From: Psychrobacter sp. 4Bb
GTDB lineage: Bacteria; Pseudomonadota; Gammaproteobacteria; Pseudomonadales; Moraxellaceae
Length of the DNA: 64,000 bases
Assembly: GCF_002836735.1 (NCBI RefSeq)
Contig: NZ_PJAS01000059.1
Coordinates: 97,898-161,897 of the forward strand
Reading direction: 5' to 3'
Part shown: one piece after another, positions 54,578 to 64,000 of the stretch
Numbering within the stretch: position 1 is the stretch's first letter
Layout: each line of letters begins with the position of its first letter
Notes under the pieces: generated by a model
The model's input: only the letters and a program-made list of their open reading frames with translations
Database searches by the model: none
Told to the model about the DNA's origin: nothing
Position numbers and translations under genes: made by a program

Positions 54578-55474
54578 ATGTACTCAAGCAATCCATCTGA
54601 ACAAGTTAAGTCCACTATCCAAAATCGCCATGCGCTAAACTTGGACAGCTCACAAGCCATTAGAACGGCGTTTTTTATCTCAGATGGCACAGCAATTACT
54701 GCTGAGACACTTGGACGCGCTATTTTGAGTCAGTTTGCCTCGGTTCCTTTTGAGACAAGAGTATTGCCATACGTCGATAGCTTAGAGCGTGCTGAAGATG
54801 CGGTTGAACAAATCAACATGGCCTATCAGCGAGATGGTTCGTTGCCGTTGGTGTTCGATACGATCGTCAATCCTGAAATTCGTGAAAAGATCAACTCAGC
54901 ACACAGTTGCAATTTAGATATGTATGAAGGTCTGATTGGCCGTGTTGCAGAAGAGACTGGTGTGGAGCCAGATGGTCATTCAGGGCATGCACATGATGAT
55001 GTCGATTCTGAAACCTATAAAGAGCGTATCGATGCAGTTCACTTTGCTTTAGACAATGACGATGGCGCGCGTACTCGTCACTATAATGCAGCCGATATTA
55101 TTTTGGTGGGTGTATCGCGCTCTGGTAAGACGCCGACTTCTTTATACTTAGCATTACAATTCGGTATTCGAGCGGCTAACTATCCTTTGACCGAAGATGA
55201 CTTGTACGACAATCAGTTACCGAAAGCATTACGTGAGCACAAAGACAAATTGTTTGGTTTGCTTATTGATACTGATCGCTTAGTAAAAATCCGTCAAGAG
55301 CGCCGTGCAGGCAGTCGTTATTCTAGCTATCAGCAATGCCAGCAAGAGCAGCGCGCGATTCAGGGTATTTATATCACGCACGGTATCCCAAGCTTAGATG
55401 TATCGGAGATGTCTGTTGAAGAAATTGCCACGCGTATTTTGCAGATGACAGGTCTTAAGCGCCGTATCGGGTAA
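54578..55474 (+). CDS. ppsR: PEP synthase regulatory protein (bifunctional kinase/pyrophosphorylase)
   Basis: A 298-residue DUF299-family protein that inactivates PEP synthase by ADP-dependent phosphorylation of a Thr and reactivates it by phosphate-dependent dephosphorylation. The N-terminus has AFFISDGTAITAETLGRAILSQF. The P-loop is GVSRSGKTPTSLYLALQFG near residue 177, followed by ANYPLTEDDLYDNQLP. The divergent position opposite ppsA is the normal arrangement. About 20 N-terminal residues precede the conserved core and are slightly longer than usual. Confidence 0.95.
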   Translation: MYSSNPSEQVKSTIQNRHALNLDSSQAIRTAFFISDGTAITAETLGRAILSQFASVPFETRVLPYVDSLERAEDAVEQINMAYQRDGSLPLVFDTIVNPEIREKINSAHSCNLDMYEGLIGRVAEETGVEPDGHSGHAHDDVDSETYKERIDAVHFALDNDDGARTRHYNAADIILVGVSRSGKTPTSLYLALQFGIRAANYPLTEDDLYDNQLPKALREHKDKLFGLLIDTDRLVKIRQERRAGSRYSSYQQCQQEQRAIQGIYITHGIPSLDVSEMSVEEIATRILQMTGLKRRIG

Positions 55475-55617
55475 TTAAAGGCTTTTGTAGTGGTTACTCT
55501 ATGTGAATAGTGTACAAACTACATTTATGGCTTATTGTGGGCTCAACCTCAATAAATTGCCTAAATTTAAGAATATTAACTCGTACACAAATAGAATCAA
55601 CAAATAAAGAGGACATC

Positions 55618-57267
55618 ATGGTAAGTAAAAGTGCAAGCGACGAGACCAACGATACTGGTAAAGATATTCATACCGAAGTATCAAATAAATCTAGCGGACA
55701 CGTGCCAAGCCCTGAACATACCGAAGGTAAGAACAAAAAAGAAAAGATAGAGCAGACTCATGAACAAGTGACTGATGATGTCATGCATCATCCGGACCTT
55801 GTGAATCCGCTTGATGACACACGAATCGATATTAAATCTGGTTTTACCAAAGACTCTCGTCGTCTAAAAAGTGACGATCATGAGTATGAGTACGATGCCG
55901 TTGTTTTGGGGGCGGGACCTGCTGGTGAAGCCGCTGCCATGAAGCTGACTAAGTCTGGTAAAAGAGTGGTGGTTGTCGATCCACGTGATCAAGTAGGGGG
56001 TAACTCTACTCACGTCGGCACAATTCCAAGTAAAGCATTGCGCCAATCTGTATTTAACTTGATTAATTTCCGCCGCGATCCAATGTTTACCAAGGCGATG
56101 GAATATAAGCAAGTACCGCTAAATGAAGTACTGGCCAAGGCGCGTCAAGTTATCCGTCGTCAAGTCAGTACCCACACACGTTTTTATGAGCGCAACCGTA
56201 TCGAAGTTATTCAAGGTTGGGCAAGTTTTATTGACGCTCATACGCTACGTATTGAAGTCGATGAAAATGTGTACGAAACCATCACTTTCAATAAAGCCAT
56301 CATCACTGTCGGTAGCCGTCCTTACCGTCCTGAGATTTTAGACTTTAACCATCCACGCGTTTTTGACTCTGACAAAATCTTGCAAATGGATTATGTGGTC
56401 AAAAAAATCATCATTTATGGTGCAGGGGTGATTGGCTGTGAGTACGCGTCTATCTTTACTGGTCTTGGCTACAAAGTTGATCTAATCAATAACCAAGATC
56501 AATTGCTCAACTACTTAGACAGCGAAATCAGTGATGCCATCGCGCATGACTTTAGACAGTTCGGTGTGCTTATCCGTAGTAATGAAGAGATTGATCATCT
56601 TGAGACTCATGATGATTATGTGGTCTTGCATTTAAAGAGCGGCAAGCGCATCAAATCTGATGCCATTCTTTGGTCAAATGGTCGCTCAGGTAATACAGAA
56701 GGCCTGAATTTAGAAGCCATTGGGTTAAAAGCAAACGGACGTGGTCAGCTAAAAGTAGATGATACTTACTGTACGGACGTCGACAATATCTATGCTGCTG
56801 GTGACGTAATCGGTTGGCCATCACTAGCTTCTGCTGCCTATGACCAAGGTCGCTGTGCCGCTGCCTTTATGGTTGGTGATAGTGATGCTGAGCCAGTATC
56901 TAGTGTACCGACTGGTATCTATACGATTCCTGAAATCTCTTGTATCGGTAAGACAGAGCAAGAGCTCACGGATGAAAAAGTGCCGTATGAAGTGGGTCAG
57001 GCATTCTTTAAACATCTGGCACGTGCTCAAATCATTGGTGAACGTTCAGGCGTATTAAAGATATTATTCCATCGTGATACGTTAGAGATTCTAGGCATCC
57101 ATTGCTACGGTAACCACGCTTCAGAGATTATTCATATCGGTCAAGCCGTGATGAAGTGTAAGAGCAACAATACGCTTGAGTACTTTGTAAATACGACTTT
57201 CAACTATCCCACGATGGCAGAAGCATATCGTGTGGCAGCATTGAATGGTTTGAACCGAGTGTTTTAA
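55618..57267 (+). CDS. sthA: Soluble pyridine nucleotide transhydrogenase with ~85-residue N-terminal extension
   Basis: A 549-residue FAD flavoprotein transferring hydride between NADPH and NAD+. The core starts near residue 88 ([22 protein letters not shown]), then [20 protein letters not shown], where the Cys pair of related disulfide reductases is absent, as expected for Sth[17 protein letters not shown] is the NAD(P) Rossmann motif, and [21 protein letters not shown] a later FAD motif. E. coli SthA is 466 residues. The extra N-terminus is charged and probably disordered ([20 protein letters not shown]). The ATG at 55618 has AGAGGA upstream; a later start is not excluded. Confidence 0.93.
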   Translation: MVSKSASDETNDTGKDIHTEVSNKSSGHVPSPEHTEGKNKKEKIEQTHEQVTDDVMHHPDLVNPLDDTRIDIKSGFTKDSRRLKSDDHEYEYDAVVLGAGPAGEAAAMKLTKSGKRVVVVDPRDQVGGNSTHVGTIPSKALRQSVFNLINFRRDPMFTKAMEYKQVPLNEVLAKARQVIRRQVSTHTRFYERNRIEVIQGWASFIDAHTLRIEVDENVYETITFNKAIITVGSRPYRPEILDFNHPRVFDSDKILQMDYVVKKIIIYGAGVIGCEYASIFTGLGYKVDLINNQDQLLNYLDSEISDAIAHDFRQFGVLIRSNEEIDHLETHDDYVVLHLKSGKRIKSDAILWSNGRSGNTEGLNLEAIGLKANGRGQLKVDDTYCTDVDNIYAAGDVIGWPSLASAAYDQGRCAAAFMVGDSDAEPVSSVPTGIYTIPEISCIGKTEQELTDEKVPYEVGQAFFKHLARAQIIGERSGVLKILFHRDTLEILGIHCYGNHASEIIHIGQAVMKCKSNNTLEYFVNTTFNYPTMAEAYRVAALNGLNRVF

Positions 57268-57293
57268 ACCACCGCTATTGATATCGTATAAAT

Positions 57294-57340
57294 AAAAAAG
57301 CGCCTGCTACTATATTATTAATAGTGCAGGCGCTTTTTTT
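57294..57340. terminator. Bidirectional terminator between sthA and the ABC-2 permease gene
   Basis: AAAAAAGCGCCTGC pairs with GCAGGCGCTTTTTT, with a further ACTAT/ATAGT inner stem. A and T runs flank both sides, so it can serve the two convergent genes. Confidence 0.92.
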
Positions 57341-57369
57341 ATGCTTATAGATTTCATTAGTTTGAAGAT

Positions 57370-58560
57370 TTACAAGTAGGCTTTTCGCTGTGGAATACGC
57401 TTGCGTAAAAATAGCAACAAAACAAAATAGAGCAACCATAAGCCAGCTAACGCGTAAAATCCTATAGCGACTTGAGAGATGCTGGCACCCATTTGGTTAA
57501 GCTGTACAGAGGTATTGATTGCAGGGGTAGTCGGTACCAGCCAACGTATTACTTGTAATACTTGAGGCAATTGGTCTGCTGGCCAAGGGTAGCCGCTTAA
57601 GAAGAATATCGGTAAGGAGATAAAAATTAAGATCTGCATACTGCGCTCACGCTGCCGGAACCATAATCCGAGCACGCAGCCGAGCGTTGCGACTGTCGGA
57701 CAAAATAGTGCTAAAAACAGCAGCGTACCAAGCATGTTTTGTCCGCGTGGATAATGATGTAGCTCAAACGCCCACCCATAATAAAAGCAGCCAACGATAA
57801 AGCTAAGTGAGCTCAAAGCCCCAATGCGTCCTAGCCAACCACGTACACTCGTACTGTGACGGCGCTGCTCGTACCATGTGCCAATCAGCATCGCAGTCGC
57901 CATTAAAAGTGTCTGCTGTAAAATAATAACAGAGACAGCAGGTACGACATAAGCACCATAGCCTTCAGTTTGGTTATACAGTGGCATAATCCGTAGCGGT
58001 ACGGCTTGAGTATTCTGTGCTGCGGTAGATGCATAAGCGCCTTTCGCAATGCTTTTCTTTACCTTGATGCCTGCGGATACCGTACCTACTGCTTGAGAGA
58101 ATCCCAATTGGACGTTTTTATTTAAAATAAAATAACCGCCATTACCCAGTACGCTAACGTGTGCTTGCTCTCCGGACTGAACTTGTTCTTCGAGACCAGC
58201 TGGAATCACCATATAGCCTGCAATTTGATCTGACCATATGGCTTCTTTGGCCGCCTGCTCATTGATAAATCGTTCAGTATCTAGGTATGGACTAGCACTC
58301 GCATAGCGAACAAGAGTACGCGATAAGTTGCTGTTGTCATGATCAATGATACCCACTGGTACATGGTTGACCACTTCAGTTGAGTAGGGCCAAGGATAGA
58401 AAAACCCATAGATAATCGGGGCAATAATCAGCATCAAAAGTACGCCTTTATCCCCAAAAACGTCTTTGAACGTTTGAATAAAGCTTGTCCAAAATGTTTG
58501 AGATGCTGGAGCGATGGCTGATTGAGGCTCTTTGCGCTTGAGCTTTGATTGTGCGGACAT
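57370..58560 (-). CDS. ABC-2 type transporter permease, second of pair
   Basis: A 396-residue inner-membrane protein of the ABC-2 export permease family (YhhJ/YbhR-like). One hydrophobic segment near residue 37-55 (GVLLMLIIAPIIYGFFYPW) is followed by a large periplasmic part with PVGIIDHDNSNLSRTLVRYASASPYLD, and then five or six membrane segments from about residue 215. Its start codon overlaps the stop of the upstream permease (TAATG). The pair is preceded by an HlyD-type gene; no ATPase gene is present. Confidence 0.85.
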   Translation of the reverse strand: MSAQSKLKRKEPQSAIAPASQTFWTSFIQTFKDVFGDKGVLLMLIIAPIIYGFFYPWPYSTEVVNHVPVGIIDHDNSNLSRTLVRYASASPYLDTERFINEQAAKEAIWSDQIAGYMVIPAGLEEQVQSGEQAHVSVLGNGGYFILNKNVQLGFSQAVGTVSAGIKVKKSIAKGAYASTAAQNTQAVPLRIMPLYNQTEGYGAYVVPAVSVIILQQTLLMATAMLIGTWYEQRRHSTSVRGWLGRIGALSSLSFIVGCFYYGWAFELHHYPRGQNMLGTLLFLALFCPTVATLGCVLGLWFRQRERSMQILIFISLPIFFLSGYPWPADQLPQVLQVIRWLVPTTPAINTSVQLNQMGASISQVAIGFYALAGLWLLYFVLLLFLRKRIPQRKAYL

Positions 58561-59867
58561 TAGCGGGCTCCCCAGCGTTCAGGATGCGCCAATGCGCGTT
58601 TGGTCAATAGGGCTGTCAGTAGCATGGCGATGATAGTGGCAAGCGCCAGACCGTAGACAATAGGCACAGAGATAGCAATAGGCGCTTGCATTTGCAATTG
58701 AGCAATGTGTAGCTTGAGGTAATGTGTCAGTGGCAATGCATTTGACCAGTATTGCGCGCTATCACTAATCGCAATATAAGGAAAGGTCACACCAGCAAAG
58801 GCATAAGAAGGCGCTGAAATAAAACCAGTGGTTGACAAACCCATACGCAGTGAAAAGGAGTTCAAAGTAAAAATAGCACCAAGCCAGAATGACAGTATCA
58901 TCAAACACAATAGGCCGATATATACTGCGATGATTGACCCAATGCTTATATTTTGGTTCGACGTTACAAGCCACAATACCAAAGCCGACCATAAGCTATA
59001 GGCCAATATTGACCAAAAGTATTTACCCAATAAACCAAAGACCAATACTGATAAGCTGACCGAATGGGGCACGTTTGCGCTTGAAGATGCTTTGTTATCG
59101 CTGCTATCTTGTTTGGTTGATAGCGAAGATGACGTTTTTGAAGCTCTGGATAAGGTTAGACTAGGTTTGCCTGTATCAATAAAACGGTACCAGCGACCGA
59201 TATTCTTATCACGTAACTCGCGGCCAATCGTGGTTGCGCCAATGACCATTGCCAATATATGTAATAAGGCAGGTATGACGGTCGAAGCCAAAAACTGCTG
59301 ATAATTGGTCGCAGCATTGAATAAGCTAATACGCTGCACACTGATAGGCGCATAAGCCGTCATCGCTTGTGATGGCGCTACGCCTTGTTTGACCAATCGC
59401 TTGATCTCTACACCTGCGGATAATGTACTAGCGACCGCTTGGACACCTGCCTGAATAATACCAGAGTGCGTACCGTACTGTGCATTAACTTGTAGAGTCA
59501 ACGGAGCAGGCTGGCTCGATAAGATATTACGAGAAAAGTCCTCTGGGATAATGACGACAGCGTAAATATCGCGCTGTAAAATCGCAGCCTCTGCATCCGC
59601 TTGAGAGTAATAAAGCTGTCTGACCGTCAAAGTAGGACTGGCCTCTAAGTAACGGACGGCAGTATTGGCAACAGCGCTGTTGTCTTGATCGATGACTCCG
59701 ATAGGCAAATCGGTAATTTGAGTCTGTGAAAATATCCACCATATTAGCAGCACCGTTGCCAGTGGTATCCATACCACCATGCTAAAGTCCCAATGATTTT
59801 TTGCCAAAAAACGGCGCTCGTAGGCTGCACTGCGTAAAAAAGCCTCACTTAACTTAGTCAAGTGCAT
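58560..59867 (-). CDS. ABC-2 type transporter permease, first of pair
   Basis: A 435-residue homologue of the next gene. A membrane segment lies near residue 30-47 (SMVVWIPLATVLLIWWIF), then the periplasmic block PIGVIDQDNSAVANTAVRYLEASPTL, closely resembling the partner. A Ser/Lys-rich loop (about residues 240-270) precedes the C-terminal membrane segments. It starts 3 bases after the HlyD-type gene stop. The two would form a heterodimeric channel; energy coupling is unclear because no nucleotide-binding protein is encoded nearby. Confidence 0.85.
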   Translation of the reverse strand: MHLTKLSEAFLRSAAYERRFLAKNHWDFSMVVWIPLATVLLIWWIFSQTQITDLPIGVIDQDNSAVANTAVRYLEASPTLTVRQLYYSQADAEAAILQRDIYAVVIIPEDFSRNILSSQPAPLTLQVNAQYGTHSGIIQAGVQAVASTLSAGVEIKRLVKQGVAPSQAMTAYAPISVQRISLFNAATNYQQFLASTVIPALLHILAMVIGATTIGRELRDKNIGRWYRFIDTGKPSLTLSRASKTSSSLSTKQDSSDNKASSSANVPHSVSLSVLVFGLLGKYFWSILAYSLWSALVLWLVTSNQNISIGSIIAVYIGLLCLMILSFWLGAIFTLNSFSLRMGLSTTGFISAPSYAFAGVTFPYIAISDSAQYWSNALPLTHYLKLHIAQLQMQAPIAISVPIVYGLALATIIAMLLTALLTKRALAHPERWGAR

Positions 59868-59870
59868 GGC

Positions 59871-61070
59871 TTACTCTTGGTTCTGATTGACAGGAGTAGG
59901 GTTGATACGTACGACCACGCTCATACCTGAGCGGATACGAGCATCGGGCTTAGATGGTCGTGCCTTTACCTCAAAAGTACGCACATCAAAACCATCATCG
60001 TTATTGGTCGGACGCCAAGTGGCAAAGTCTGATAGGGTCGATGTCGCATAGACGGTAAACTGTTTTGTATAAGACTTATCCGCTGATGACAGCGCTGGGA
60101 TAGTACCGGTAAATGTCTGACCAATAGCAAATTGATTTAAATAAGACTCAGTGACGTTAAGTACTACCCACTGGTCATTGGTATCCACCAACGTCAGGAG
60201 CGGAACTCCTTGACCGATGACTTCTCCAGCACTCACGATGACATTATCGACGATACCAGCGATAGGACTTCTTAGGTTCGCTTCCTCTTTTGCTACTAAC
60301 GCCTCATCAAGTTTTGCATCGACCTGTGCGACTTGTGCAGTGGCCGCTGACTTATCTTCAGTACGTGCGCCTTCTAGCGCCAGATCATACTGCAAGCGGG
60401 CTGCTTCGGTTTGGTCTTGAGTAGCAAGATATTGAGCATATGATTCATCGCGCTTTTGTCGCGCCATCAGTCCTTCTTCGTAAAGGCGATTGACACGCTG
60501 ATAGGTATTTTCTGCCAAGTCAGACGCGGCTTTATTGGCTTGCCAAGCGGCTTTTGCTTGGGCGATTTCTTGCGGGCGCGCACCATTTTCTGCTTTGTCT
60601 AATTGGCTTTGCGCGATTTGCTTACCAGCACGTGCTTGATTAATCTTGGCATTAATCTCAGGCGAATCCATCTCAACCAGTTGCTGACCAGCCGTTACCG
60701 TATCACCCTCTGTTACCATAATTTGGGCAATACGCCCTGGTACTTTTGCAGCGATAGACGTTTGCTGCATCTGCATTTGCCCTTGTAGCGTAATAACTTC
60801 TGGCTCGCTATGCGCATTACTTTTGTATAGGCCGTACGCAATCGTACCAAGGACAATCAGTATGAATAGGGCAAGTAGTGCTTTTTTCATACGCGCAGAT
60901 TTGTCAGTTTTAGAGGCGCTACGATTATAAGCAGGTGTCGGTTGCTCTGGTTCAATATCAGACACGTCTTCTACAGGATCGACTGAATTTTGTGTATCTT
61001 GAGAGGTCACTGACTCGGTTGCATCAGCTGATTTATTTGAGTCGTCTGATTCGCGTGGTAATTCTGTCAT
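59871..61070 (-). CDS. HlyD/EmrA-family membrane fusion (periplasmic adaptor) protein
   Basis: A 399-residue adaptor. A long acidic cytoplasmic N-terminus (residues 1-60) precedes a membrane anchor at about 64-84 (ALLALFILIVLGTIAYGLY). A biotinyl-lipoyl half (GRIAQIMVTEGDTVTAGQQLVEMD), a coiled-coil hairpin (about 135-240), and the second lipoyl half (LRSPIAGIVDNVIVSAGEVIGQG) follow, with a beta-barrel C-terminus. It would link the inner-membrane permeases to the TolC-type channel encoded upstream. It lies 3 bases before the permease pair. Confidence 0.9.
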   Translation of the reverse strand: MTELPRESDDSNKSADATESVTSQDTQNSVDPVEDVSDIEPEQPTPAYNRSASKTDKSARMKKALLALFILIVLGTIAYGLYKSNAHSEPEVITLQGQMQMQQTSIAAKVPGRIAQIMVTEGDTVTAGQQLVEMDSPEINAKINQARAGKQIAQSQLDKAENGARPQEIAQAKAAWQANKAASDLAENTYQRVNRLYEEGLMARQKRDESYAQYLATQDQTEAARLQYDLALEGARTEDKSAATAQVAQVDAKLDEALVAKEEANLRSPIAGIVDNVIVSAGEVIGQGVPLLTLVDTNDQWVVLNVTESYLNQFAIGQTFTGTIPALSSADKSYTKQFTVYATSTLSDFATWRPTNNDDGFDVRTFEVKARPSKPDARIRSGMSVVVRINPTPVNQNQE

Positions 61071-61118
61071 GACAATGAGATTCCTAAAGCAACAAAGTTG
61101 AAAATAAAGGGTTTATTA

Positions 61119-62054
61119 CTAGTACACTCGAAACGCATAAGGCTTGGCGTTGTCTATGGTTTCAGAATTAAAAATAGCACCAAGAGCGACGATAAATGCT
61201 GAATAGTAGAGCCATAGCATAATGACCACAGCAGCTGAAAGCGCGCCAAACTCCGCACTATAGTTATTAAAATTTTGCACATAAATTGAAAATAAGATGG
61301 ACAATATAATCCATAAAACCGTTGCCAGCGCAGCGCCCGGCATCAACTTTTTGAGAGCGACGGCATCACGATTTGGGGCTAGGCGATAAAGACCCAAAAA
61401 GCTTAAGAATATGATACCTGTCAATATTGGCCACCTGCTCCAAAGCGCAATTGTCTTTGCTATCTGAGGGAAAGGGAAGTAGGCCGCCCCCAAAGGAATA
61501 ATCGCGATAGAGGAGACCGCGATAATCAATACGACTACTGCTGCAAAGGTCAAACCAACTGCGCGAATCGTGCTTTGTACAAAACTACGCTCTTGCGTAA
61601 TATGGAACGCAAGGTTAATAAGAATAATTAAAGACTTAATACCTTTAGAGCCAGCGTAAAGTGCGAGCAAGGACGATATAAGCAGGCTGAAAGTCAGAGC
61701 AGACGTAGTTGTAGAAACCAACTCGCTCAGACGGGAGTTGAGCACTTCATATACTGTATCAGGTATAAATTGACTCAAAAGCGAGATTTGCTCTTGCATC
61801 TCGGCGGGAGAAAACGCAAGACCATAAAGTAGGACAAACACAGCCATCACGGGAAAAATTGATAAGAATCCAAAGAAACCTACGCTTGCGCAATGCGCCC
61901 AAACATTAGAATTATTGGCAATACGCCACGTTTCTAGTAACGTCTGTAGCCAGTTTTTTATTGATTTAGAGGTCAATTCTTTCATAAAAGCAGCTGTTCG
62001 TAATAGGGTTGGTAATAGTATTTTTGATGTCGACTTCATGGTAATACAAAGCAT
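61119..62054 (-). CDS. YihY/BrkB family (UPF0761) inner-membrane protein
   Basis: A 311-residue membrane protein with about six hydrophobic segments. Family features include VWAHCASVGFFGFLSIFPVMAVFVLLYGL, LLALYAGSKGIKSLIILINLAF, a central LYRLAPNRD, and PGAALATVLWIILSILFSIYVQNFNNYSAEFGALSAAVVIMLWLYYSAF. Family function is not established. The start is uncertain: ATGs at 62054, 62039 and 61985 are all without strong ribosome sites. It is embedded between the TolC-type and HlyD-type genes. Confidence 0.86.
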   Translation of the reverse strand: MLCITMKSTSKILLPTLLRTAAFMKELTSKSIKNWLQTLLETWRIANNSNVWAHCASVGFFGFLSIFPVMAVFVLLYGLAFSPAEMQEQISLLSQFIPDTVYEVLNSRLSELVSTTTSALTFSLLISSLLALYAGSKGIKSLIILINLAFHITQERSFVQSTIRAVGLTFAAVVVLIIAVSSIAIIPLGAAYFPFPQIAKTIALWSRWPILTGIIFLSFLGLYRLAPNRDAVALKKLMPGAALATVLWIILSILFSIYVQNFNNYSAEFGALSAAVVIMLWLYYSAFIVALGAIFNSETIDNAKPYAFRVY

Positions 62055-62087
62055 TTATCAGCACGACTTATGGTTTCTCACGTTACA

Positions 62088-63746
62088 TCATTGCTCAGTA
62101 TATAAAGTAGGCAATTGAATGTCAGCGGCATTGAGATAAGCATTAAAAGCAAGTGGCGTACCACAGCTTTGCATAAGGGCAGCCAGTGACTGTACATAGT
62201 CATTAGCAGCTTGTGCTTGTTCAGTACGTGCTTTGAGCGATTGCGTCTGTGCCTGCACCACGTCAACGGTAGTATTTACACCTTCTTGTAATCCTAAACG
62301 TCGTAGTCGCAATACTTCTGCTGCCAAATCAACATTACTTTGTAATGCTTGATAGCGTGATTGAGCATTATTGACATCGTGCCAGTTTTTTTCTACCAGT
62401 AGCAATAAATTGTCACTAACTTCAATCTCAGAGAGATCGGCCTGACGTATTTTGGCACTACTGGATGCTAGCGATGCGGCTTTATCGAGTCCGCCCCATA
62501 GTTTCCAACTGGCAGATATACCAGCGACCCAGCTTGGATCTTTCTCTACCTGACCATAACCGTATAGTAATACCGTAGGTTTGTAGCCCGTATCTGATAG
62601 CGCATGTAACTGCTGAGCCTGTGCCCGCTTGGCTGCAACTTTTTGCAGTCCGGGATGGTTGTTTAGTGCCAAGTCCTGAAAATAGCTCACATCTGGTAGA
62701 GGGCGACTAGAGACAAACAAGGGTGTGGTTGGCTTGATGCGATAGTCGGTACGTAGTAGGCGCTGTAGTGCAATCATAGCTAGGCGCGCGTCATTATTGG
62801 CATTGACGGATTCGCTTTTGGCATCGGCAAGCGCTGACTGTGCTTCTAGTCTATCAACACGTGAGATAAAACCTTCTTCAAACAGACGCTCGGCCATATG
62901 GTCGGTCTGCTGCAATGTATCGTAAGCGTCTTCTCGTAAGTAAGCGGCGATAATCGCTAGCTGTGCCTTAAAATAACGCTCAATTAACGTATTATAAAGC
63001 TCATTTTTATCCAGTACGCTATCAGCCATCGCTTCTTGTGTACGTGCATCCGAGGCGCCAGTCAATGCGTCTGTACGTCCAGCAGTATAAATAGGCCAAA
63101 CGACTCCAAGACCTGCGCCTGATGTAGAGCCTGAGCGCTTGAGGTTGTAGGAGTCGGGAATACGCTCACCAACCAGCTCACCAAAATCTGGTAAGTCTGC
63201 TGTAGGAGGGACTATATTATCTACCCCATTGTTTACTTCGTTGACGATACCGCTCCTAAGAGAAGATAAATCTATATCCTCATCTAAATGATAGGCACTG
63301 GCAGATACTCGAGCAAATACGAGCGGATTGTCGATAGTTCTTAGCGCGTCAGTTTGGTATTCGCTAGCGGCAATCGCTGCTTGATTGGCAGCGATTTTAG
63401 GTGATACTTGTACCAGCAGCTTCTGCGCTTGCTCTAAACTCAAAAAGCTTGAAACGTCTAATGCGTAGCTGTTACCGACTGTTTTATGTGTGATAGGGTC
63501 AACAAGCGTAGACAGTGCTTGCGACTCAGCGTTTTGAGGGTTTGGTACTGTATGAAAAGGCGCCACAGTTGGTTTATCATTATCAGTTGGACTATCAGCA
63601 TCTATGATTTGTGTCACAGCCACTGGTGTAACATTATCTGATACTTCTATACTGTCAGCATCAGTGCTCGCGTAAGTCATGACAGGCACGCTCATGACTG
63701 CAACGGTCATCATAGCAGTCGGTAGCGCTGATAAAATGAATTTCAT
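62088..63746 (-). CDS. TolC-family outer-membrane efflux channel protein
   Basis: A 552-residue outer-membrane factor with a signal peptide of ~26 residues (ending MTYAS). Two repeated helical domains each begin with a long helix: QAQKLLVQVSPKIAANQAAIAASEYQTDALR near residue 105 and NHPGLQKVAAKRAQAQQLHALSDTGYKP near residue 355. The second is followed by SWKLWGGLDKAASLASSSAKIRQADLSE. It is the first gene of a five-gene minus-strand cluster (TolC-type, BrkB-type, HlyD, two permeases). The ~100-residue N-terminal Asp/Pro-rich part before the first domain is longer than usual. Confidence 0.9.
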   Translation of the reverse strand: MKFILSALPTAMMTVAVMSVPVMTYASTDADSIEVSDNVTPVAVTQIIDADSPTDNDKPTVAPFHTVPNPQNAESQALSTLVDPITHKTVGNSYALDVSSFLSLEQAQKLLVQVSPKIAANQAAIAASEYQTDALRTIDNPLVFARVSASAYHLDEDIDLSSLRSGIVNEVNNGVDNIVPPTADLPDFGELVGERIPDSYNLKRSGSTSGAGLGVVWPIYTAGRTDALTGASDARTQEAMADSVLDKNELYNTLIERYFKAQLAIIAAYLREDAYDTLQQTDHMAERLFEEGFISRVDRLEAQSALADAKSESVNANNDARLAMIALQRLLRTDYRIKPTTPLFVSSRPLPDVSYFQDLALNNHPGLQKVAAKRAQAQQLHALSDTGYKPTVLLYGYGQVEKDPSWVAGISASWKLWGGLDKAASLASSSAKIRQADLSEIEVSDNLLLLVEKNWHDVNNAQSRYQALQSNVDLAAEVLRLRRLGLQEGVNTTVDVVQAQTQSLKARTEQAQAANDYVQSLAALMQSCGTPLAFNAYLNAADIQLPTLYTEQ

Positions 63747-64000
63747 AAGTCACATAAGCCATTAATTAGAATGTAAGGTATTATAAAATAAGGAACAGCA
63801 CCAATAAGTTTCATTGCTCAAGATATAAAGTTGCTGAACTATTATAGACTATTTGCTAGCTAGCGAAAGAATGATGCTTAAATAAATCATTCATATTCTA
63901 ATATAAAAATACGTCTATATTAAAAGTGCTAACAAGCGGTCATTCGTCATAAGAGGTACACTGTAGAGCCACAATGGTGACGGGTCAATGCTCAGTATTT
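63747..64000. other. Upstream region of the export cluster
   Basis: 254 bases holding the promoter of the TolC-led cluster. No gene, repeat or recognisable operator is seen before the window ends. Confidence 0.4.

Overview
The window looks like a chromosomal segment of a Moraxellaceae gammaproteobacterium, most likely Psychrobacter. This rests on the moderately AT-rich sequence, the leuC-leuD-lipoprotein-leuB order, the fimV/truA neighbourhood, a type II secretion system scattered over several loci, FadL-type porins, and short dispersed IR-ended repeats. The genus is an inference; no rRNA is present. Nearly everything is ordinary chromosomal gene content. I see no prophage, CRISPR array, complete insertion sequence or plasmid gene.

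Layout. 1-6.6 kb: the 5' part of uup, slyX, two tandem FadL-family porins and putP. 7-12.7 kb: a LysR gene divergent from leuC-leuD-lipoprotein-leuB. 13-24 kb: an L,D-transpeptidase, infA, truA, an asparaginase, a two-gene version of FimV, queA, dinB, a small unknown protein and tRNA-Leu. 24-33.4 kb: fpr, trmO, gspE, tatD, a TetR regulator, then overlapping gspH-I-J-K. 33.4-40.3 kb: a FabR-like TetR gene, a dGTPase-like gene, a His-rich lipoprotein with a Zur-box-like palindrome, ychF and a UvrD-like helicase. 40.6-48.6 kb: a dadA-like oxidoreductase plus ridA, a broken enoyl-CoA hydratase, a VOC protein divergent from a LysR gene, and glycerate kinase with a GntP permease. 48.9-57.3 kb: rpsF-rpsR-rplI, a GYF/RDD membrane protein, ppsA divergent from its regulator ppsR, and sthA. 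57.3-63.7 kb: a TolC / BrkB-like / HlyD / two ABC-2 permease export cluster with no ATPase gene.

How the genes fit together. leuCDB make leucine from isopropylmalate. PpsA and its bifunctional kinase/phosphorylase PpsR form a regulated gluconeogenic entry point. GspE powers assembly of the pseudopilus whose minor subunits are GspH-I-J-K. DadA-like and RidA-like proteins would deaminate an amino acid and clear the imine product. GntP plus glycerate kinase would import and phosphorylate a small sugar acid.

The most notable signals are small-scale. An exact 104-bp tandem duplication frameshifts an enoyl-CoA hydratase, and removing one copy restores a 270-codon frame. A 132-bp MITE with perfect 23-bp ends and an 8-bp target duplication sits at the dinB stop codon. 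A second, 80-bp MITE-like element lies in the leuC promoter region. Two divergent copies of an IR-ended repeat family are present, one touching a stop codon. FimV is split across two in-phase genes separated by three stop codons. A His-rich MliC-like lipoprotein has a perfect Zur-like palindrome in its promoter.
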